A stretch of DNA of 64,000 nt from Andreprevotia sp. IGB-42 (GTDB lineage: Bacteria; Pseudomonadota; Gammaproteobacteria; Burkholderiales; Chitinibacteraceae), in assembly GCF_009848685.1 (NCBI RefSeq), contig NZ_WXTX01000001.1:186001-250000 (forward strand), read 5' to 3'. The notes below the pieces were generated by a model. It was not told the origin of the DNA, made no database searches, and saw only the letters and a program-made list of their open reading frames with translations. Positions 38,695 to 47,777 of the stretch are shown here, in pieces. Positions within the stretch are counted from its first letter, which is position 1; the number at the start of each line of letters is the position of its first letter. Position numbers and translations under genes: made by a program.

Positions 38695-39789
38695 TTACTT
38701 GCTGGCCGCCACAGCGGTACCAGCCGGCTTGGCATTGGCATCGAGCGGGGTCCAGTAGCCGGTCAGCTGCAGTTGTTTGAGCGCGGCATCGAGGAAGCGG
38801 CGGTCCACCCAGCTGTTCACCTCGACCTGATTGCGAGTGAGCTTGAGCTTGAGCGTTTCCTGCGCCACCGCCTTGTAGCGGCTGACGAAAAAGTCATCCA
38901 GCAACGGGCTTTGCAGCGATTTCAGCGGCTCGCCCGATGCGTCTTCACGCAGAATGGCCTCGGAAAAACCCATCTGGCTCCATTGCTGGAATGCCTCGGG
39001 CTGGTTGGCTTCCTGCGAGACCCAGTGCGCGCTGCGCACCAGTGTCTTGACGATGCGTGTGGTGGCTTCCGGATATTGCGTGGCAAATTCATCGGTGACC
39101 AGCAGCGCGTTCTGCCGCGTGAACACCGGCGACGCACCGCGGTTGGTGTAGATGATCTTGGCCAGGCCCTTGTCACGCAGGCTCAGAAAATCCACAAAGC
39201 TGAACGCAGCATCGATGCTCTTGCTGGCGATCGCGGCGTTCAGGCTGCCGGTATCGAGGTTGACGATACGCAGGTCTTTCTCGGTCAGGCCGTTGGCCGC
39301 CAGGATGCGGTCTACCACCAGTTGCATATTGGTGCCGACAAACACCCCTACCCGCTTGCCCTTCAGATCCTTGATGGTCTTGATCTGCGAATCAGGCGGC
39401 GCCGCCAGATAGATGTTGGTGCGCACCGTGGCCGCAGCGATCAGCCGGGTCTTGAGCCCGGACGAGCGGCCGATGACTGCCGGCAGATCACCCTGCAGCG
39501 CAAAGTCCAGCTGATGGTTGGTGAGCGCTTCGTTCACTGCCGGGCCGGCACCCTTGAAGAAAGTCCATTCCAGCTTCACGCCATCTTTCCTGAACTCTTC
39601 GTCGAACCAGCCCTTGGTATACGCAAGGCCGTAAGCACCGGTGGTGAAGCGCGGCGGGTTGCCCACCGAAGGCGATGCCACGCCGATGCGGATGACCTTG
39701 GGCAATGCCTCGGCATGGCTGGCCATTGCCGCGAACATCAGGCCACCTGCCAGCGCGGCCCGGGTCATTTTGATGAACATGTTTTTCAT
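38695..39789 (-). CDS. periplasmic sulfonate/nitrate-type binding protein (copy 4)
   Basis: The 364-residue protein has a signal peptide (MTRAALAGGLMFAAMASHA) and an NMT1/SsuA-type fold. Blocks are RIGVASPSVGNPP, EWTFFKGAGPAVNEAL, LKGKRVGVFVGTNMQL and SPLLDDFFVSRY. It shares RIG[IV]ASP[AS]VG and FFKGAGPAVNEAL with the next upstream gene at 39852-40949, so the pair arose by duplication. I start at ATG 39789; a Met three codons on would also work. It would capture a sulfonate-like ligand in the periplasm for the B2/A2 permeases. The ligand is unknown. Confidence 0.88.
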   Translation of the reverse strand: MKNMFIKMTRAALAGGLMFAAMASHAEALPKVIRIGVASPSVGNPPRFTTGAYGLAYTKGWFDEEFRKDGVKLEWTFFKGAGPAVNEALTNHQLDFALQGDLPAVIGRSSGLKTRLIAAATVRTNIYLAAPPDSQIKTIKDLKGKRVGVFVGTNMQLVVDRILAANGLTEKDLRIVNLDTGSLNAAIASKSIDAAFSFVDFLSLRDKGLAKIIYTNRGASPVFTRQNALLVTDEFATQYPEATTRIVKTLVRSAHWVSQEANQPEAFQQWSQMGFSEAILREDASGEPLKSLQSPLLDDFFVSRYKAVAQETLKLKLTRNQVEVNSWVDRRFLDAALKQLQLTGYWTPLDANAKPAGTAVAASK

Positions 39790-39822
39790 AGGAAGCTCGC
39801 TGGAATATTCAGACAACAAGAT

Positions 39823-39842
39823 ATATCAAACGTATTTGATAT
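39823..39842. repeat. A+T-rich inverted repeat between two binding-protein genes
   Basis: ATATCAAA and TTTGATAT flank CGTA. The right arm runs into a short T-run (TCCATTTTTTT) on the plus strand. It lies in the 62-bp gap between the stop of one binding-protein gene and the start of the next. It could be a weak hairpin or an operator. Confidence 0.5.
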
Positions 39843-39851
39843 TCCATTTTT

Positions 39852-40949
39852 TTATTTAACATCCGCACCGAGCGGCACCCAGTACTGTGTGAGCTTCAAC
39901 TGCTTGAGTGCGTTGTCCACATAGCGGCGGTCTATCCACTGCTCGACATCGAACTTGTTGCGCGCCAGCTTGAACGCCACCGCATCGTTGACAGCGTCCT
40001 TGTAGCGGGCCACCACGAATGCATCGAACAACGGGCTATGGCGTGATTTGAGATCCGGGCCGAAGTCTTCCTTCCAGTGCGCCACCGGCGTGCCCTGCAG
40101 CGCCCAGATATTCAGCACATCGTTGTAATTGGCAGGCTCGGACACCCACTGCGCGGTCTTCACCAACGTGGTCACCAGGGTTTGCGTGGCTTGCGGGTAA
40201 CGGGCGGCAAATTCGTCAGTCACCAGCAGTGCGCTTTGGCGGGTGAACTGTGCAGAACCGGCGCTGGTGAAGGCGATTTTGGCTACGCCCTTGTCGCGCA
40301 GCTTGAGCAGCTCGTAACCGCCAAAAGCGGCATCGAGGTCCTTGGTGCTCAGCGCTGCCTGCGATGTGGCGGTATCCAGGTTGATGCCACGGATGTCGCG
40401 TTCGGTCAGGTTATTGGCCTTGAGCACGCGGTTGATCGGCAGTTGCGAATTGGTGCCCTTGAAGATCGACACCCGCTTGCCACGCAGGTCCGCCACCGAT
40501 TTGATGGTGGAATCCGGCGGCACCGCCAGGTAAATGTTGGCGCGCACGCTTACCGGCAGGATCAAGCGGGTTTTCAGCCCGGCAGAGCGCCCCACCAGCG
40601 ATGGCAAATCACCCTGGAACACGAAATCGAGCTGCTTGTTGGTCAGCGCCTCGTTCACCGCCGGGCCGGCACCCTTGAAGAAAAACCATTCAACTTTGGT
40701 GCCGGACGCCTTGAATGCGTCGTCGATCCAGCCTTTCTGGCGTGCCACGCCGATGGTGCCCACCGAATACACCGGTGGGCTACCCACGGCTGGCGAAGCA
40801 ATGCCGATACGGATGACAGGCGGCGGCGCTTCTGCCCGCGCCGGTGCGGCGATCAGGCCCAGCAGCGCGGTGATGGCAAGCAGGCCATGCTGCAGGCGCT
40901 TGAGTGGTGTAGATGTAACGGGTGTGGATATGAAGGAATTGTTTTGCAT
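39852..40949 (-). CDS. periplasmic sulfonate/nitrate-type binding protein (copy 3)
   Basis: The 365-residue binding protein starts at ATG 40949 after AAAGGG; a longer frame adds 36 unrelated residues. A signal region (LLAITALLGLIAAPARA) precedes VIRIGIASPAVGSPP. The blocks VEWFFFKGAGPAVNEAL, LRGKRVSIFKGTNSQLPIN and SPLFDAFVVARY parallel copy 4. It lies 31 bp downstream of permease A1 and 62 bp upstream of copy 4, so the transcript carries two related binding proteins in a row. A specificity difference between the copies is likely. Confidence 0.88.
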   Translation of the reverse strand: MQNNSFISTPVTSTPLKRLQHGLLAITALLGLIAAPARAEAPPPVIRIGIASPAVGSPPVYSVGTIGVARQKGWIDDAFKASGTKVEWFFFKGAGPAVNEALTNKQLDFVFQGDLPSLVGRSAGLKTRLILPVSVRANIYLAVPPDSTIKSVADLRGKRVSIFKGTNSQLPINRVLKANNLTERDIRGINLDTATSQAALSTKDLDAAFGGYELLKLRDKGVAKIAFTSAGSAQFTRQSALLVTDEFAARYPQATQTLVTTLVKTAQWVSEPANYNDVLNIWALQGTPVAHWKEDFGPDLKSRHSPLFDAFVVARYKDAVNDAVAFKLARNKFDVEQWIDRRYVDNALKQLKLTQYWVPLGADVK

Positions 40950-40980
40950 GGTCAGCCCTTTGGTTTGCTTGCAGGAGCGC

Positions 40981-41796
40981 TCAACGGCGCACATCACGCC
41001 AGCGCAGCAAACGCGCTTCGATACGGGCGGCAATCTGGTTGAAGAAAGCGCCGACAAACCCGATGATCAGCATGCCGAACACCACCAGCGGCACGTTGAA
41101 CGCTGCCTTGCCCTGGATCACCGCATCACCCAGGCCCGGGCCGGATTTGGCCAGCAGGTATTCGGCACCGATGGTAGCCAGCCACGCGTAGATCAGCGCC
41201 AGGTGGAGCCCCGCCAGGATTTGCGGCGATGCCGCCGGCAGCACCAGCTTGAACAGCAGTTGCCAGCGGTTGAACGCATACACCCGGGCCACCTCCAGCT
41301 GCGCACGCGCAATCCCCTTCACGCCTTCCAGCGTGCCCAGTGCCACCGGGTAGAAAGCGGACAACGCCACGAACAGGATCTTGGCCACATCGCCCTGCCC
41401 CAGCCAAGTGGAAATCAGCGGCAGCCAGGCAAACAGCGAGATGTGCTTGAAGGTATGGAAAGTGGGGCCGACGATGCGGTTGGCCCAGCGCGATACCCCC
41501 ACCAGCGCGCCGAATGCCACGCCGGCAAGGCTGCCGATCACGAAGCCGGCACCATCGCGCCACAGGCTGGCACCCAGGCCATCAAAGAACGTACCGCCAG
41601 TGATGAAGCGGTATGCAGTGGTGACCACATCCGCCGGTGGAACGATCAGTTTGGTGTTGACCAGGCCCAGCGTGGTGACTGCCCACCACACCAGCACGAA
41701 AGCCAGCGGCAGAACCAGCCCGCGCCAATCCTTGCGCAGCAGTGTTTGAATCGTGCCTGCAGGTGCTGGCGCTTGAAATGTCGATTGCTCACTCAT
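40981..41796 (-). CDS. ABC permease, SsuC-like (copy A1)
   Basis: The 271-residue inner-membrane permease has the coupling helix EVARVYAFNRWQLLFKLVLP and the segment IYAWLATIGAEYLLAKSG, which marks type A. GGAGG precedes the start. It lies 12 bp after permease B1 and 31 bp before binding protein 3. It has no ATPase gene of its own beside it, so it probably uses the single ATPase at 35967-36782. Confidence 0.9.
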   Translation of the reverse strand: MSEQSTFQAPAPAGTIQTLLRKDWRGLVLPLAFVLVWWAVTTLGLVNTKLIVPPADVVTTAYRFITGGTFFDGLGASLWRDGAGFVIGSLAGVAFGALVGVSRWANRIVGPTFHTFKHISLFAWLPLISTWLGQGDVAKILFVALSAFYPVALGTLEGVKGIARAQLEVARVYAFNRWQLLFKLVLPAASPQILAGLHLALIYAWLATIGAEYLLAKSGPGLGDAVIQGKAAFNVPLVVFGMLIIGFVGAFFNQIAARIEARLLRWRDVRR

Positions 41797-41808
41797 GATG
41801 GCCTCCGG

Positions 41809-42666
41809 TCAGAATGCGCCACGGCGCCAGGTTTGCAAGCGGGATTCGATCAGGCGCAGGCTCAGGTCCAGCACCACACCCACCGCGCCGATCACGATCA
41901 TCCCGACGATGACGAGATCGAGCTGCAGCAGCTGGCGGCCCCATACCATCAGGTAGCCGATGCCCTCGCTGGACGCGAGCAGCTCGACGAACACCAGCGA
42001 CAGCCACGCCTGCATCACACCCTGGCGGATGCCGCTGAACAGGCTGGGCAATGCTGAGGGCAGTACCACGCGCCATACCACCTGGGCAAAGCTGTAGCGA
42101 TACACGCGCGCCACATCGAGCAGCGAGCGCGGAATGTTGGCAATGCCCTTGTAGGTGTGCACGGTGACCGGCACGATCACCGCCAGCGAAATCGCCGAAA
42201 TCTTCAGCGCTTCATCAATGCCGACAAAAATGATCAGCAGCGGAATCCAGCCCACCACCGGAAACTGCGATACCACTTCGAAGGTGGGGTACACATAGGC
42301 CTTCACCGTACGTGACAGCCCGATGGACAGCCCCAGCACCAGCCCGCCGCCGATGCCGATCAGGCAACTCCAGCCTATGCGTGACAGGCTGATGGCCAGG
42401 TGGCTTTGCAAGTCACCCGCTTGCCACAGATCCAGCAAGGACTCCCACACCAGCTTGGGCGGCGGCAGGATCTGTACCGCCAGCCAGTGCTTGTCGACCG
42501 CGTGTTGCCACAGCGCCAGCAGCGCCAGTGGCAGCAGCAAGCCCACCGCTGCCAGCGTCAGTTTCGTTCCCGCGTTGGCCAGCCAGTTGCCCAGTGCGGC
42601 AGAGGGCTGCGTAGCAGGCAATGGGCGCGGCAGAACCGCCGTATTCTCAGAACTTGCAATGCTCAT
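41809..42666 (-). CDS. ABC permease, SsuC-like (copy B1)
   Basis: The 285-residue permease has a cytosolic N-terminal stretch, then about six helices, the coupling helix DVARVYRYSFAQVVWRVVLP and the type-B segment VELLASSEGIGYLMVWGRQ. Its start overlaps the MFS stop as ATGA, so translation is coupled. Together with A1 it forms the first of two B-A permease pairs. Confidence 0.9.
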   Translation of the reverse strand: MSIASSENTAVLPRPLPATQPSAALGNWLANAGTKLTLAAVGLLLPLALLALWQHAVDKHWLAVQILPPPKLVWESLLDLWQAGDLQSHLAISLSRIGWSCLIGIGGGLVLGLSIGLSRTVKAYVYPTFEVVSQFPVVGWIPLLIIFVGIDEALKISAISLAVIVPVTVHTYKGIANIPRSLLDVARVYRYSFAQVVWRVVLPSALPSLFSGIRQGVMQAWLSLVFVELLASSEGIGYLMVWGRQLLQLDLVIVGMIVIGAVGVVLDLSLRLIESRLQTWRRGAF

Positions 42667-43913
42667 GTTTCACTCTCTAATTGCACCGCCGGCAAGCCGG
42701 CGGGAACCGGCAGCGGCGACATTGCGCGTGTCACCAACCGCCAGCCAAACACGATAAACAGGGGCACAAACATCAGAAACACCGCTTGCAGGCCCAACCA
42801 GCTACCCAGCACCCCACCGACGATGCTGCCGGCAAGGCTGCCGGACGGGCCGACAAAGGCATTGATGCCGGCGATGCTGCCACGGCCCGCCCGCGCACCG
42901 ATTGCGGCAAAGCGCGAGATATTCACCGTCTGCAGCATGCCCAGCCCCAACCCCAGACAGAGCCCGCCCACCCACAGCAGTGCCGGCACGCGGCTGAGCC
43001 CCAGCACCAGCAGCGCCACGGCGGTGGTGGCAAAGCTCGCCAGGTAGAAGCGCTGCTGTCCCAGCCGTGGCACCAGCGCCCCCAGGGTAAACAGCGCCAG
43101 CACGAACGCCGCGCCCTGCGCGGAAACCAGCCCCGCCGCGGTGCCGGAGGCAAAGCCGTATTCCTTGATGGCAATTGCCACGATGAAAAAGGTGTAGAAC
43201 TGGTTGATGGCCTGCGTGGCGAACTCGATCACGCATACACCGCGCAGCTCCCTGTCCTGCCACATCAGCGCAAACTGCGCGGCCAGCTCCGCCACCGTGA
43301 GCTTGCGGCCGGGCCCGGCCGGGCGCTGGTAATGGTTCATCACCACCGGGCCCAGCGCTGCCGTGGCCACGAAGCTCAGCGCAATCAGCCAGTAGGTGCC
43401 GGTAAAGCCCGCCTGCGCCAGGATGGCCACCGCAGCCACCGGGCCCAGCAGGAAAAAGCCGATCATGTGGGTGCCGCGGAACCAGCCGGCCCGCGCCACG
43501 CCCACCTTGTCGAGCTGCTGCATGAACACCGCATTCATCGAAACGAAGCGGCAAGGCATGCAGAAGCTCACCAGCATCGAGCACACCGCCAGGTACACCG
43601 GCGAGTGCACCGCCGGCACCAGGATGTAGCCGAGGCCGGCCAGGAAAGAGCCGATCATGAACAGCCGCTTGGGGCCGAACTGATCCACCAGCACGCCGAT
43701 GGGCATGCTCATCGCCAGCACGCCCACGCTCTGCGCACCGGCAATCAGGCTCAGTTGCGTTGCCGTGGCATTCAGGGCCAGCGCGTAGAGCGAAGTGGTG
43801 ATCTTGGCCACCCCCACGCTCAACCCTGCCAGCGCGTTGAGCAGCACGAAGCAGACGATGAAGCGGTTGCGTTCCAGAAAGGATGCGGCCTTCCCGGCCG
43901 TGGCTGATGTCAT
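42663..43913 (-). CDS. MFS transporter inside the sulfonate ABC operon
   Basis: The 416-residue protein has about 12 helices with a short cytosolic N-terminus and a motif-A-like MPIGVLVDQFGPKRLF after helix 2. It lies three bases after binding protein 2 and overlaps permease B1 by four bases, so it is certainly co-transcribed and probably co-regulated with the importer. Such a transporter could export an oxidation product (sulfite, aldehyde or the desulfonated carbon skeleton) or take up the same substrate by another route. The substrate is unknown. Confidence 0.88.
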   Translation of the reverse strand: MTSATAGKAASFLERNRFIVCFVLLNALAGLSVGVAKITTSLYALALNATATQLSLIAGAQSVGVLAMSMPIGVLVDQFGPKRLFMIGSFLAGLGYILVPAVHSPVYLAVCSMLVSFCMPCRFVSMNAVFMQQLDKVGVARAGWFRGTHMIGFFLLGPVAAVAILAQAGFTGTYWLIALSFVATAALGPVVMNHYQRPAGPGRKLTVAELAAQFALMWQDRELRGVCVIEFATQAINQFYTFFIVAIAIKEYGFASGTAAGLVSAQGAAFVLALFTLGALVPRLGQQRFYLASFATTAVALLVLGLSRVPALLWVGGLCLGLGLGMLQTVNISRFAAIGARAGRGSIAGINAFVGPSGSLAGSIVGGVLGSWLGLQAVFLMFVPLFIVFGWRLVTRAMSPLPVPAGLPAVQLESET

Positions 43914-43916
43914 CGC

Positions 43917-44978
43917 TTATTTCTTGACGTTGCCGTCGGCATCGTTAGCCTGCCAGTAGTTCTCCAGCTTGAGGTCCTTCAGCGCCTGGTTCAGGTACTT
44001 GGGCTCAAGCCAGCCGTTGATGTCCACGTTGCTGCGGGTCAGGCGGAAGCGTTTGGCTTCGTCCACGGCCTTTTTCAGCGATGCCACGTAGTAGTCGTCC
44101 AGCAGCGGGCTGTTGCGCTCTTTCAGCGTGTAGCCGGCCCAGGTCTTCACGTAATCGCTGTATGGCGTGCTGCCTGCCTGGCCCCACAATTTGAACAGCG
44201 CATCGCGGTTCTTTTCATCCGAATCCCACTGCGCTTCCTTCACGAGGGTAGTCACCACGCGCTGCACGATCTGCGGGTATTTGGCTTCGAATTCTTCGGA
44301 TACCCAGAATGTGCCCACGCTGGTCACTTTCGGGTCGCGCTTGATTTCCAGCAGGCGCTTGGCGATGCCACGGGCTTCCAGATCGAACGGCGTGGTGATG
44401 TAGCCATCGATATCCTTGGTGGCCAGCGCGGCCTTGGCGGTGTCACCGTCCATGCTGATCACCTTGAAATCCTTCTCGGTGAAGCCGTATTTCTCCAGCA
44501 CGCGGTTCAGCGTGAGCTGGCCGGCGGTGCCCTTGAAGGTAGCGATGCGCTTGCCCTTCAGGTCTGCAAGGGTTTTGGCTTCCGAGTCCGACGGCACCAT
44601 GAAATAGGTATTGCCGAAGCGCCCCAGGCTGAGCAGGATCTTGTGCTTGAGGCCGGTTGCGCGGCCCACGACCAGCGGCAAGTCGCCGTGGTAGGCAAAG
44701 TCCACCAGCTTGTTGGCGAATGCTTCATTGGTGGCAGGGCCGGCGCCGGGGAAGAAACTCCACTTCACCTTGATGCCATCCGCCTTGAACTCTTGCTCCA
44801 GCAGGCCCCGCAGGTGTGCGGTAGCCACGATGGTGCCGCTGGAGAGCGGGCGGCCACCGGTACCCGCGCCAGAATAGGCGACGCGGATTTCTACAGGTTT
44901 GTCCTCGGCATGTGCCAAGCCAGCCAAACCGGAAAACGCCACGATGGCGCTTGCAAACAAGACAGCTATTTTTTTCAT
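43917..44978 (-). CDS. periplasmic sulfonate/nitrate-type binding protein (copy 2)
   Basis: The 353-residue protein has a signal peptide (IAVLFASAIVAFSGLAGLAHA) and begins EIRVAYSGAGTGGRPLSSG. The blocks VKWSFFPGAGPATNEAF, LKGKRIATFKGTAGQLTLN and SPLLDDYYVASLKKAVDEAK are shared almost block for block with copy 1 upstream. Copies 1 and 2 form one pair and copies 3 and 4 another. It lies three bases before the MFS gene and 71 bp after copy 1, with a 30-bp palindrome in that gap. Confidence 0.88.
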   Translation of the reverse strand: MKKIAVLFASAIVAFSGLAGLAHAEDKPVEIRVAYSGAGTGGRPLSSGTIVATAHLRGLLEQEFKADGIKVKWSFFPGAGPATNEAFANKLVDFAYHGDLPLVVGRATGLKHKILLSLGRFGNTYFMVPSDSEAKTLADLKGKRIATFKGTAGQLTLNRVLEKYGFTEKDFKVISMDGDTAKAALATKDIDGYITTPFDLEARGIAKRLLEIKRDPKVTSVGTFWVSEEFEAKYPQIVQRVVTTLVKEAQWDSDEKNRDALFKLWGQAGSTPYSDYVKTWAGYTLKERNSPLLDDYYVASLKKAVDEAKRFRLTRSNVDINGWLEPKYLNQALKDLKLENYWQANDADGNVKK

Positions 44979-45007
44979 GAGATGCTCTTATGGTTGAAAC
45001 AATTGCT

Positions 45008-45037
45008 GCGCCACCGCAGCCATGGCTGCGGTGGCGC
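45008..45037. repeat. 30-bp perfect palindrome between binding proteins 1 and 2
   Basis: GCGCCACCGCAGCCA is followed immediately by its exact reverse complement. ATTG and CAAT outside it can extend the stem. It lies in the 71-bp gap between two similar binding-protein genes of one transcript. Hairpins at this place are known in other ABC operons to protect the upstream mRNA and raise binding-protein levels. There is no T-run, so full termination is unlikely. Confidence 0.75.
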
Positions 45038-45049
45038 CAATCACGGTCA

Positions 45050-46120
45050 TTACGATTTGGGATTCCCGTTCGCGTCGTATTCGGGCCAGAAGCCTTCCAG
45101 CTTCAGCTCCTTCAAACCGGCGTTCAGGTACTTGGGTTCGATCCAGCCATTGATGTCCACATCACGACGGATCAGCTTGTAGCGGCGTGATTCATCGATC
45201 GCCTTCTTGAGGCTGACCACGTAGTACTCGTCCAGCAGCGGGCTGTTGCGCTCCTTCAGCGTGTAACCTTCCCAGCTCTTCACGTAGTCGGCGTACGGCG
45301 TGCTGCCCGATTGCGCCCACAGCTTGAAAATCTGGTCGCGGTTCTTCTCGTCCGCATTCCACACCGCGGATTTCAGCAAGGTGTTCACCACGCGCTGCAC
45401 GATCTGCGGGTACTTCTTCTCAAACTCTTCCGACACCCAGAATGTGCTCACGCTGGTGATCTTCGGATCGCGCTTGATCTCGAACAGCCGTCTTGCCACG
45501 CCACGCGCTTCCAGATCGAAAGGCGAAATCAGCGCGCCATCGATATCACCGGTGGCCAGCGCGGCCTTGGTGGTGTCGGTGTCCATGCTGATCACCTTGA
45601 AATCCTTCTCGGTGTAGCCGTACTTCTCCAGCACACGCGCCAGCGACAATTGCCCCGCCGTGCCCTTGAAGGTGGCAATGCGCTTGCCTTTCAGATCCGC
45701 CAGGCTTTTGGCCTGCGAGCCTGCCGGCACCACGAAGTAGGTGTTGCCGAAACGGCCGTAGCTCAGAATGATCTTGTGCTTGAGGCCGGTAGAGCGCCCC
45801 ACGATCAGCGGCAGATCACCATGCCCGGCAAAATCCACCAGGCCGTTGGCATACGCCTCATTCACAGCCGGCCCGGCACCGGGGTAGAAATTCCACTTCA
45901 CCTTGATACCGTCAGCCTTGAATTCCTGCTCCAGCGCGCCCTTTAGGTGGGCGGTGGCAAAAAAGCTGCCGGTGCCCAGCGGGCGGCCACCGGTGCCGGC
46001 ACCCGGATAGGCGATGCGGATTTCAGCGGGTTTGTCTTCAGCCCGGGCGGGTGTGCCCAGTACGGCAAACAGCAGCGTGCTGGTCAGCACGATCAAGCTT
46101 TTGATGCGGGCAATGCTCAT
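45050..46120 (-). CDS. periplasmic sulfonate/nitrate-type binding protein (copy 1)
   Basis: The 356-residue protein starts at ATG 46120 (AGAGGTGATC before it) with the signal peptide SIARIKSLIVLTSTLLFAV; a longer frame adds 24 residues. The mature part begins RIAYPGAGTGGRPLGTGS and matches copy 2 throughout. It follows the porin gene by 78 bp, so it is the first periplasmic component made after the outer-membrane channel. The likely ligand is a small sulfonate or sulfone, inferred from context only. Confidence 0.88.
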   Translation of the reverse strand: MSIARIKSLIVLTSTLLFAVLGTPARAEDKPAEIRIAYPGAGTGGRPLGTGSFFATAHLKGALEQEFKADGIKVKWNFYPGAGPAVNEAYANGLVDFAGHGDLPLIVGRSTGLKHKIILSYGRFGNTYFVVPAGSQAKSLADLKGKRIATFKGTAGQLSLARVLEKYGYTEKDFKVISMDTDTTKAALATGDIDGALISPFDLEARGVARRLFEIKRDPKITSVSTFWVSEEFEKKYPQIVQRVVNTLLKSAVWNADEKNRDQIFKLWAQSGSTPYADYVKSWEGYTLKERNSPLLDEYYVVSLKKAIDESRRYKLIRRDVDINGWIEPKYLNAGLKELKLEGFWPEYDANGNPKS

Positions 46121-46198
46121 CGGGATCACCTCTGTCGCGTTGTCTATCGGCATGGATCGGTTTGGCGGCTGGCAGGGGCTGCGCCCCCGCAACCTGCT

Positions 46199-47689
46199 TT
46201 AGAAGCCGTACTGGAATTGCGCCAGCAACTCGTTGTTGGTCTTGAGCACCGGGTTGCCGTAGTGGTACTGGTTCAGGTTGACCTGCAGCTTGGTGGTCTC
46301 GGCAAAGAACACATTCAGGCCCAGCGTGTAGATGGTGGTGTCATCCTTGCCCACATCGAGATTCGGGTCCCATTTGTCCCAGCGCACGAAAGCCTGGTAG
46401 GAAGTCGGCCACCAGTCGTCGTACTTGGCCTGGCCCTTGTAGCTCTTCACCCATTGCTGGCCCCAGGTATAGAAGCCGGTAAAGGTCTGGCCACGGCTGC
46501 TCACTTCCCTACCCTTGCGGGTGGTTGCGGCTTGCGTGGTATTGATCAGCAAATCATCGCGGCCTTCCACCTGTTCGTAGGTAAAGCCGATCGGATCGTG
46601 GTTGTAGTAGATATCCACGCCATAACGGTCGCTCTTGCCGGTGGCGCGCAGCGTGGCCGTGCCGGCACCCGCGCCGATGGTTGGTGTAGCAACCAGGTTC
46701 TTGGTGCCCTTGTAGTAGGACGCGCCAAACTTCAGCTCACGCAGCCAGCTGTTGTAGTCCACCGGCAAGGTGAACGCGAGGCGGGCCAGGTAATCCTGAT
46801 CGCCGTTATCGTCCAGCTTGTTGGTGGAGCTGCCGTTGACGATGCCCAGTGCGTATTCGATCAGTGGCGCACGGTAGTTGAAGCCGTAGTCCACATACGG
46901 GTCGTAGTCGCCACGCAGGATCAGGCCGATCTGCCGGTTACCCACGCCACTGGCATTGACGAACTGGGCCGAGTTGATCACCGGGCGCAGTTCTTCGGCC
47001 GCCTGGGCTTCCAGGCCGAACGGAATCTGCTGCTGGCCGAAGGTGGCGGTCAGCTTGGGCTCTTCGAGGCCAGCCACGGTGGGGAAGAAGCTGTAAACCA
47101 GGTAGGCATCGGTCAGGTTGAGCTGGCTGCCATTGGGGGCTACTGTTGCCAGCACGCTGCCCGAGTTGACGTTCTTGGCGTACGAGAAACCGATCTTGTA
47201 ATCGAGGTTCTTGCCTTCCGAATAATCCTTGAACAGGCTGCCGGAGAGGTTGAGCAACACCGACGGCACGTCGAACGTGGTGTGGCGCGGTTCGGCCGTT
47301 GCGGTGGTGCCCGATGTGGTCTGCTGGCTTTGCGAGCTGGCACGCACCTGCACGGTACCTGCCAGCGTCAGCGCACGCTTGGTCAGCGCGGTCTTGGTAT
47401 CGCGGTTGCGCTGCTGGTCATACTTGTAGTTTTCCAGGTCGGCACGGATACCATCGATATCCTGCTTGGTGGCCACTTCAACCGGCTCGGCATCTGTTGC
47501 TGCAGCCACGGCAGCAGGTGCTGCAGCAGCTTCGTTCGTCTTGGCTTGCAATTGCTGCTTCAGCGCATCCACAGCCTGTTGCAGCGCCTGGATCTGCTTT
47601 TGCAGATCCTCATTGCTGGGCGCCGCAGCACCTGCAGTGCCAGCGAGCGCGATCAGGCCGGCCCCCAGCCAGTGCTTGCTCGTATGCAT
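46199..47689 (-). CDS. outer-membrane porin (phosphate-porin/DUF3138-like), first gene of the import operon
   Basis: The 496-residue protein has a signal peptide, then a short coiled coil (EDLQKQIQALQQAVDALKQQ) and an Ala-rich linker. The remainder is a beta-barrel with alternating aromatic strands, ending in the outer-membrane signature NNELLAQFQYGF with C-terminal Phe. The N-terminal coiled coil plus barrel is the plan of OprP/OprO-like porins and of the betaproteobacterial DUF3138 family. A sigma-54-type promoter lies 89 bp upstream. It would let the organosulfur substrate of the following ABC system cross the outer membrane. Confidence 0.82.
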   Translation of the reverse strand: MHTSKHWLGAGLIALAGTAGAAAPSNEDLQKQIQALQQAVDALKQQLQAKTNEAAAAPAAVAAATDAEPVEVATKQDIDGIRADLENYKYDQQRNRDTKTALTKRALTLAGTVQVRASSQSQQTTSGTTATAEPRHTTFDVPSVLLNLSGSLFKDYSEGKNLDYKIGFSYAKNVNSGSVLATVAPNGSQLNLTDAYLVYSFFPTVAGLEEPKLTATFGQQQIPFGLEAQAAEELRPVINSAQFVNASGVGNRQIGLILRGDYDPYVDYGFNYRAPLIEYALGIVNGSSTNKLDDNGDQDYLARLAFTLPVDYNSWLRELKFGASYYKGTKNLVATPTIGAGAGTATLRATGKSDRYGVDIYYNHDPIGFTYEQVEGRDDLLINTTQAATTRKGREVSSRGQTFTGFYTWGQQWVKSYKGQAKYDDWWPTSYQAFVRWDKWDPNLDVGKDDTTIYTLGLNVFFAETTKLQVNLNQYHYGNPVLKTNNELLAQFQYGF

Positions 47690-47777
47690 CGGTAATACTC
47701 CCTGTTATATCGACTTGGCCTCTGCGGGCTTTGCCGTTCTGGTCGAACCGGCTGTACCGGCGTTTCGGATCGATATA

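Noticed and set aside
39823-39850. A plus-strand terminator (inverted repeat plus T-run).
   Set aside because: All genes around it are transcribed leftward, so a rightward terminator would have no transcript to stop. It is listed only as an inverted repeat.
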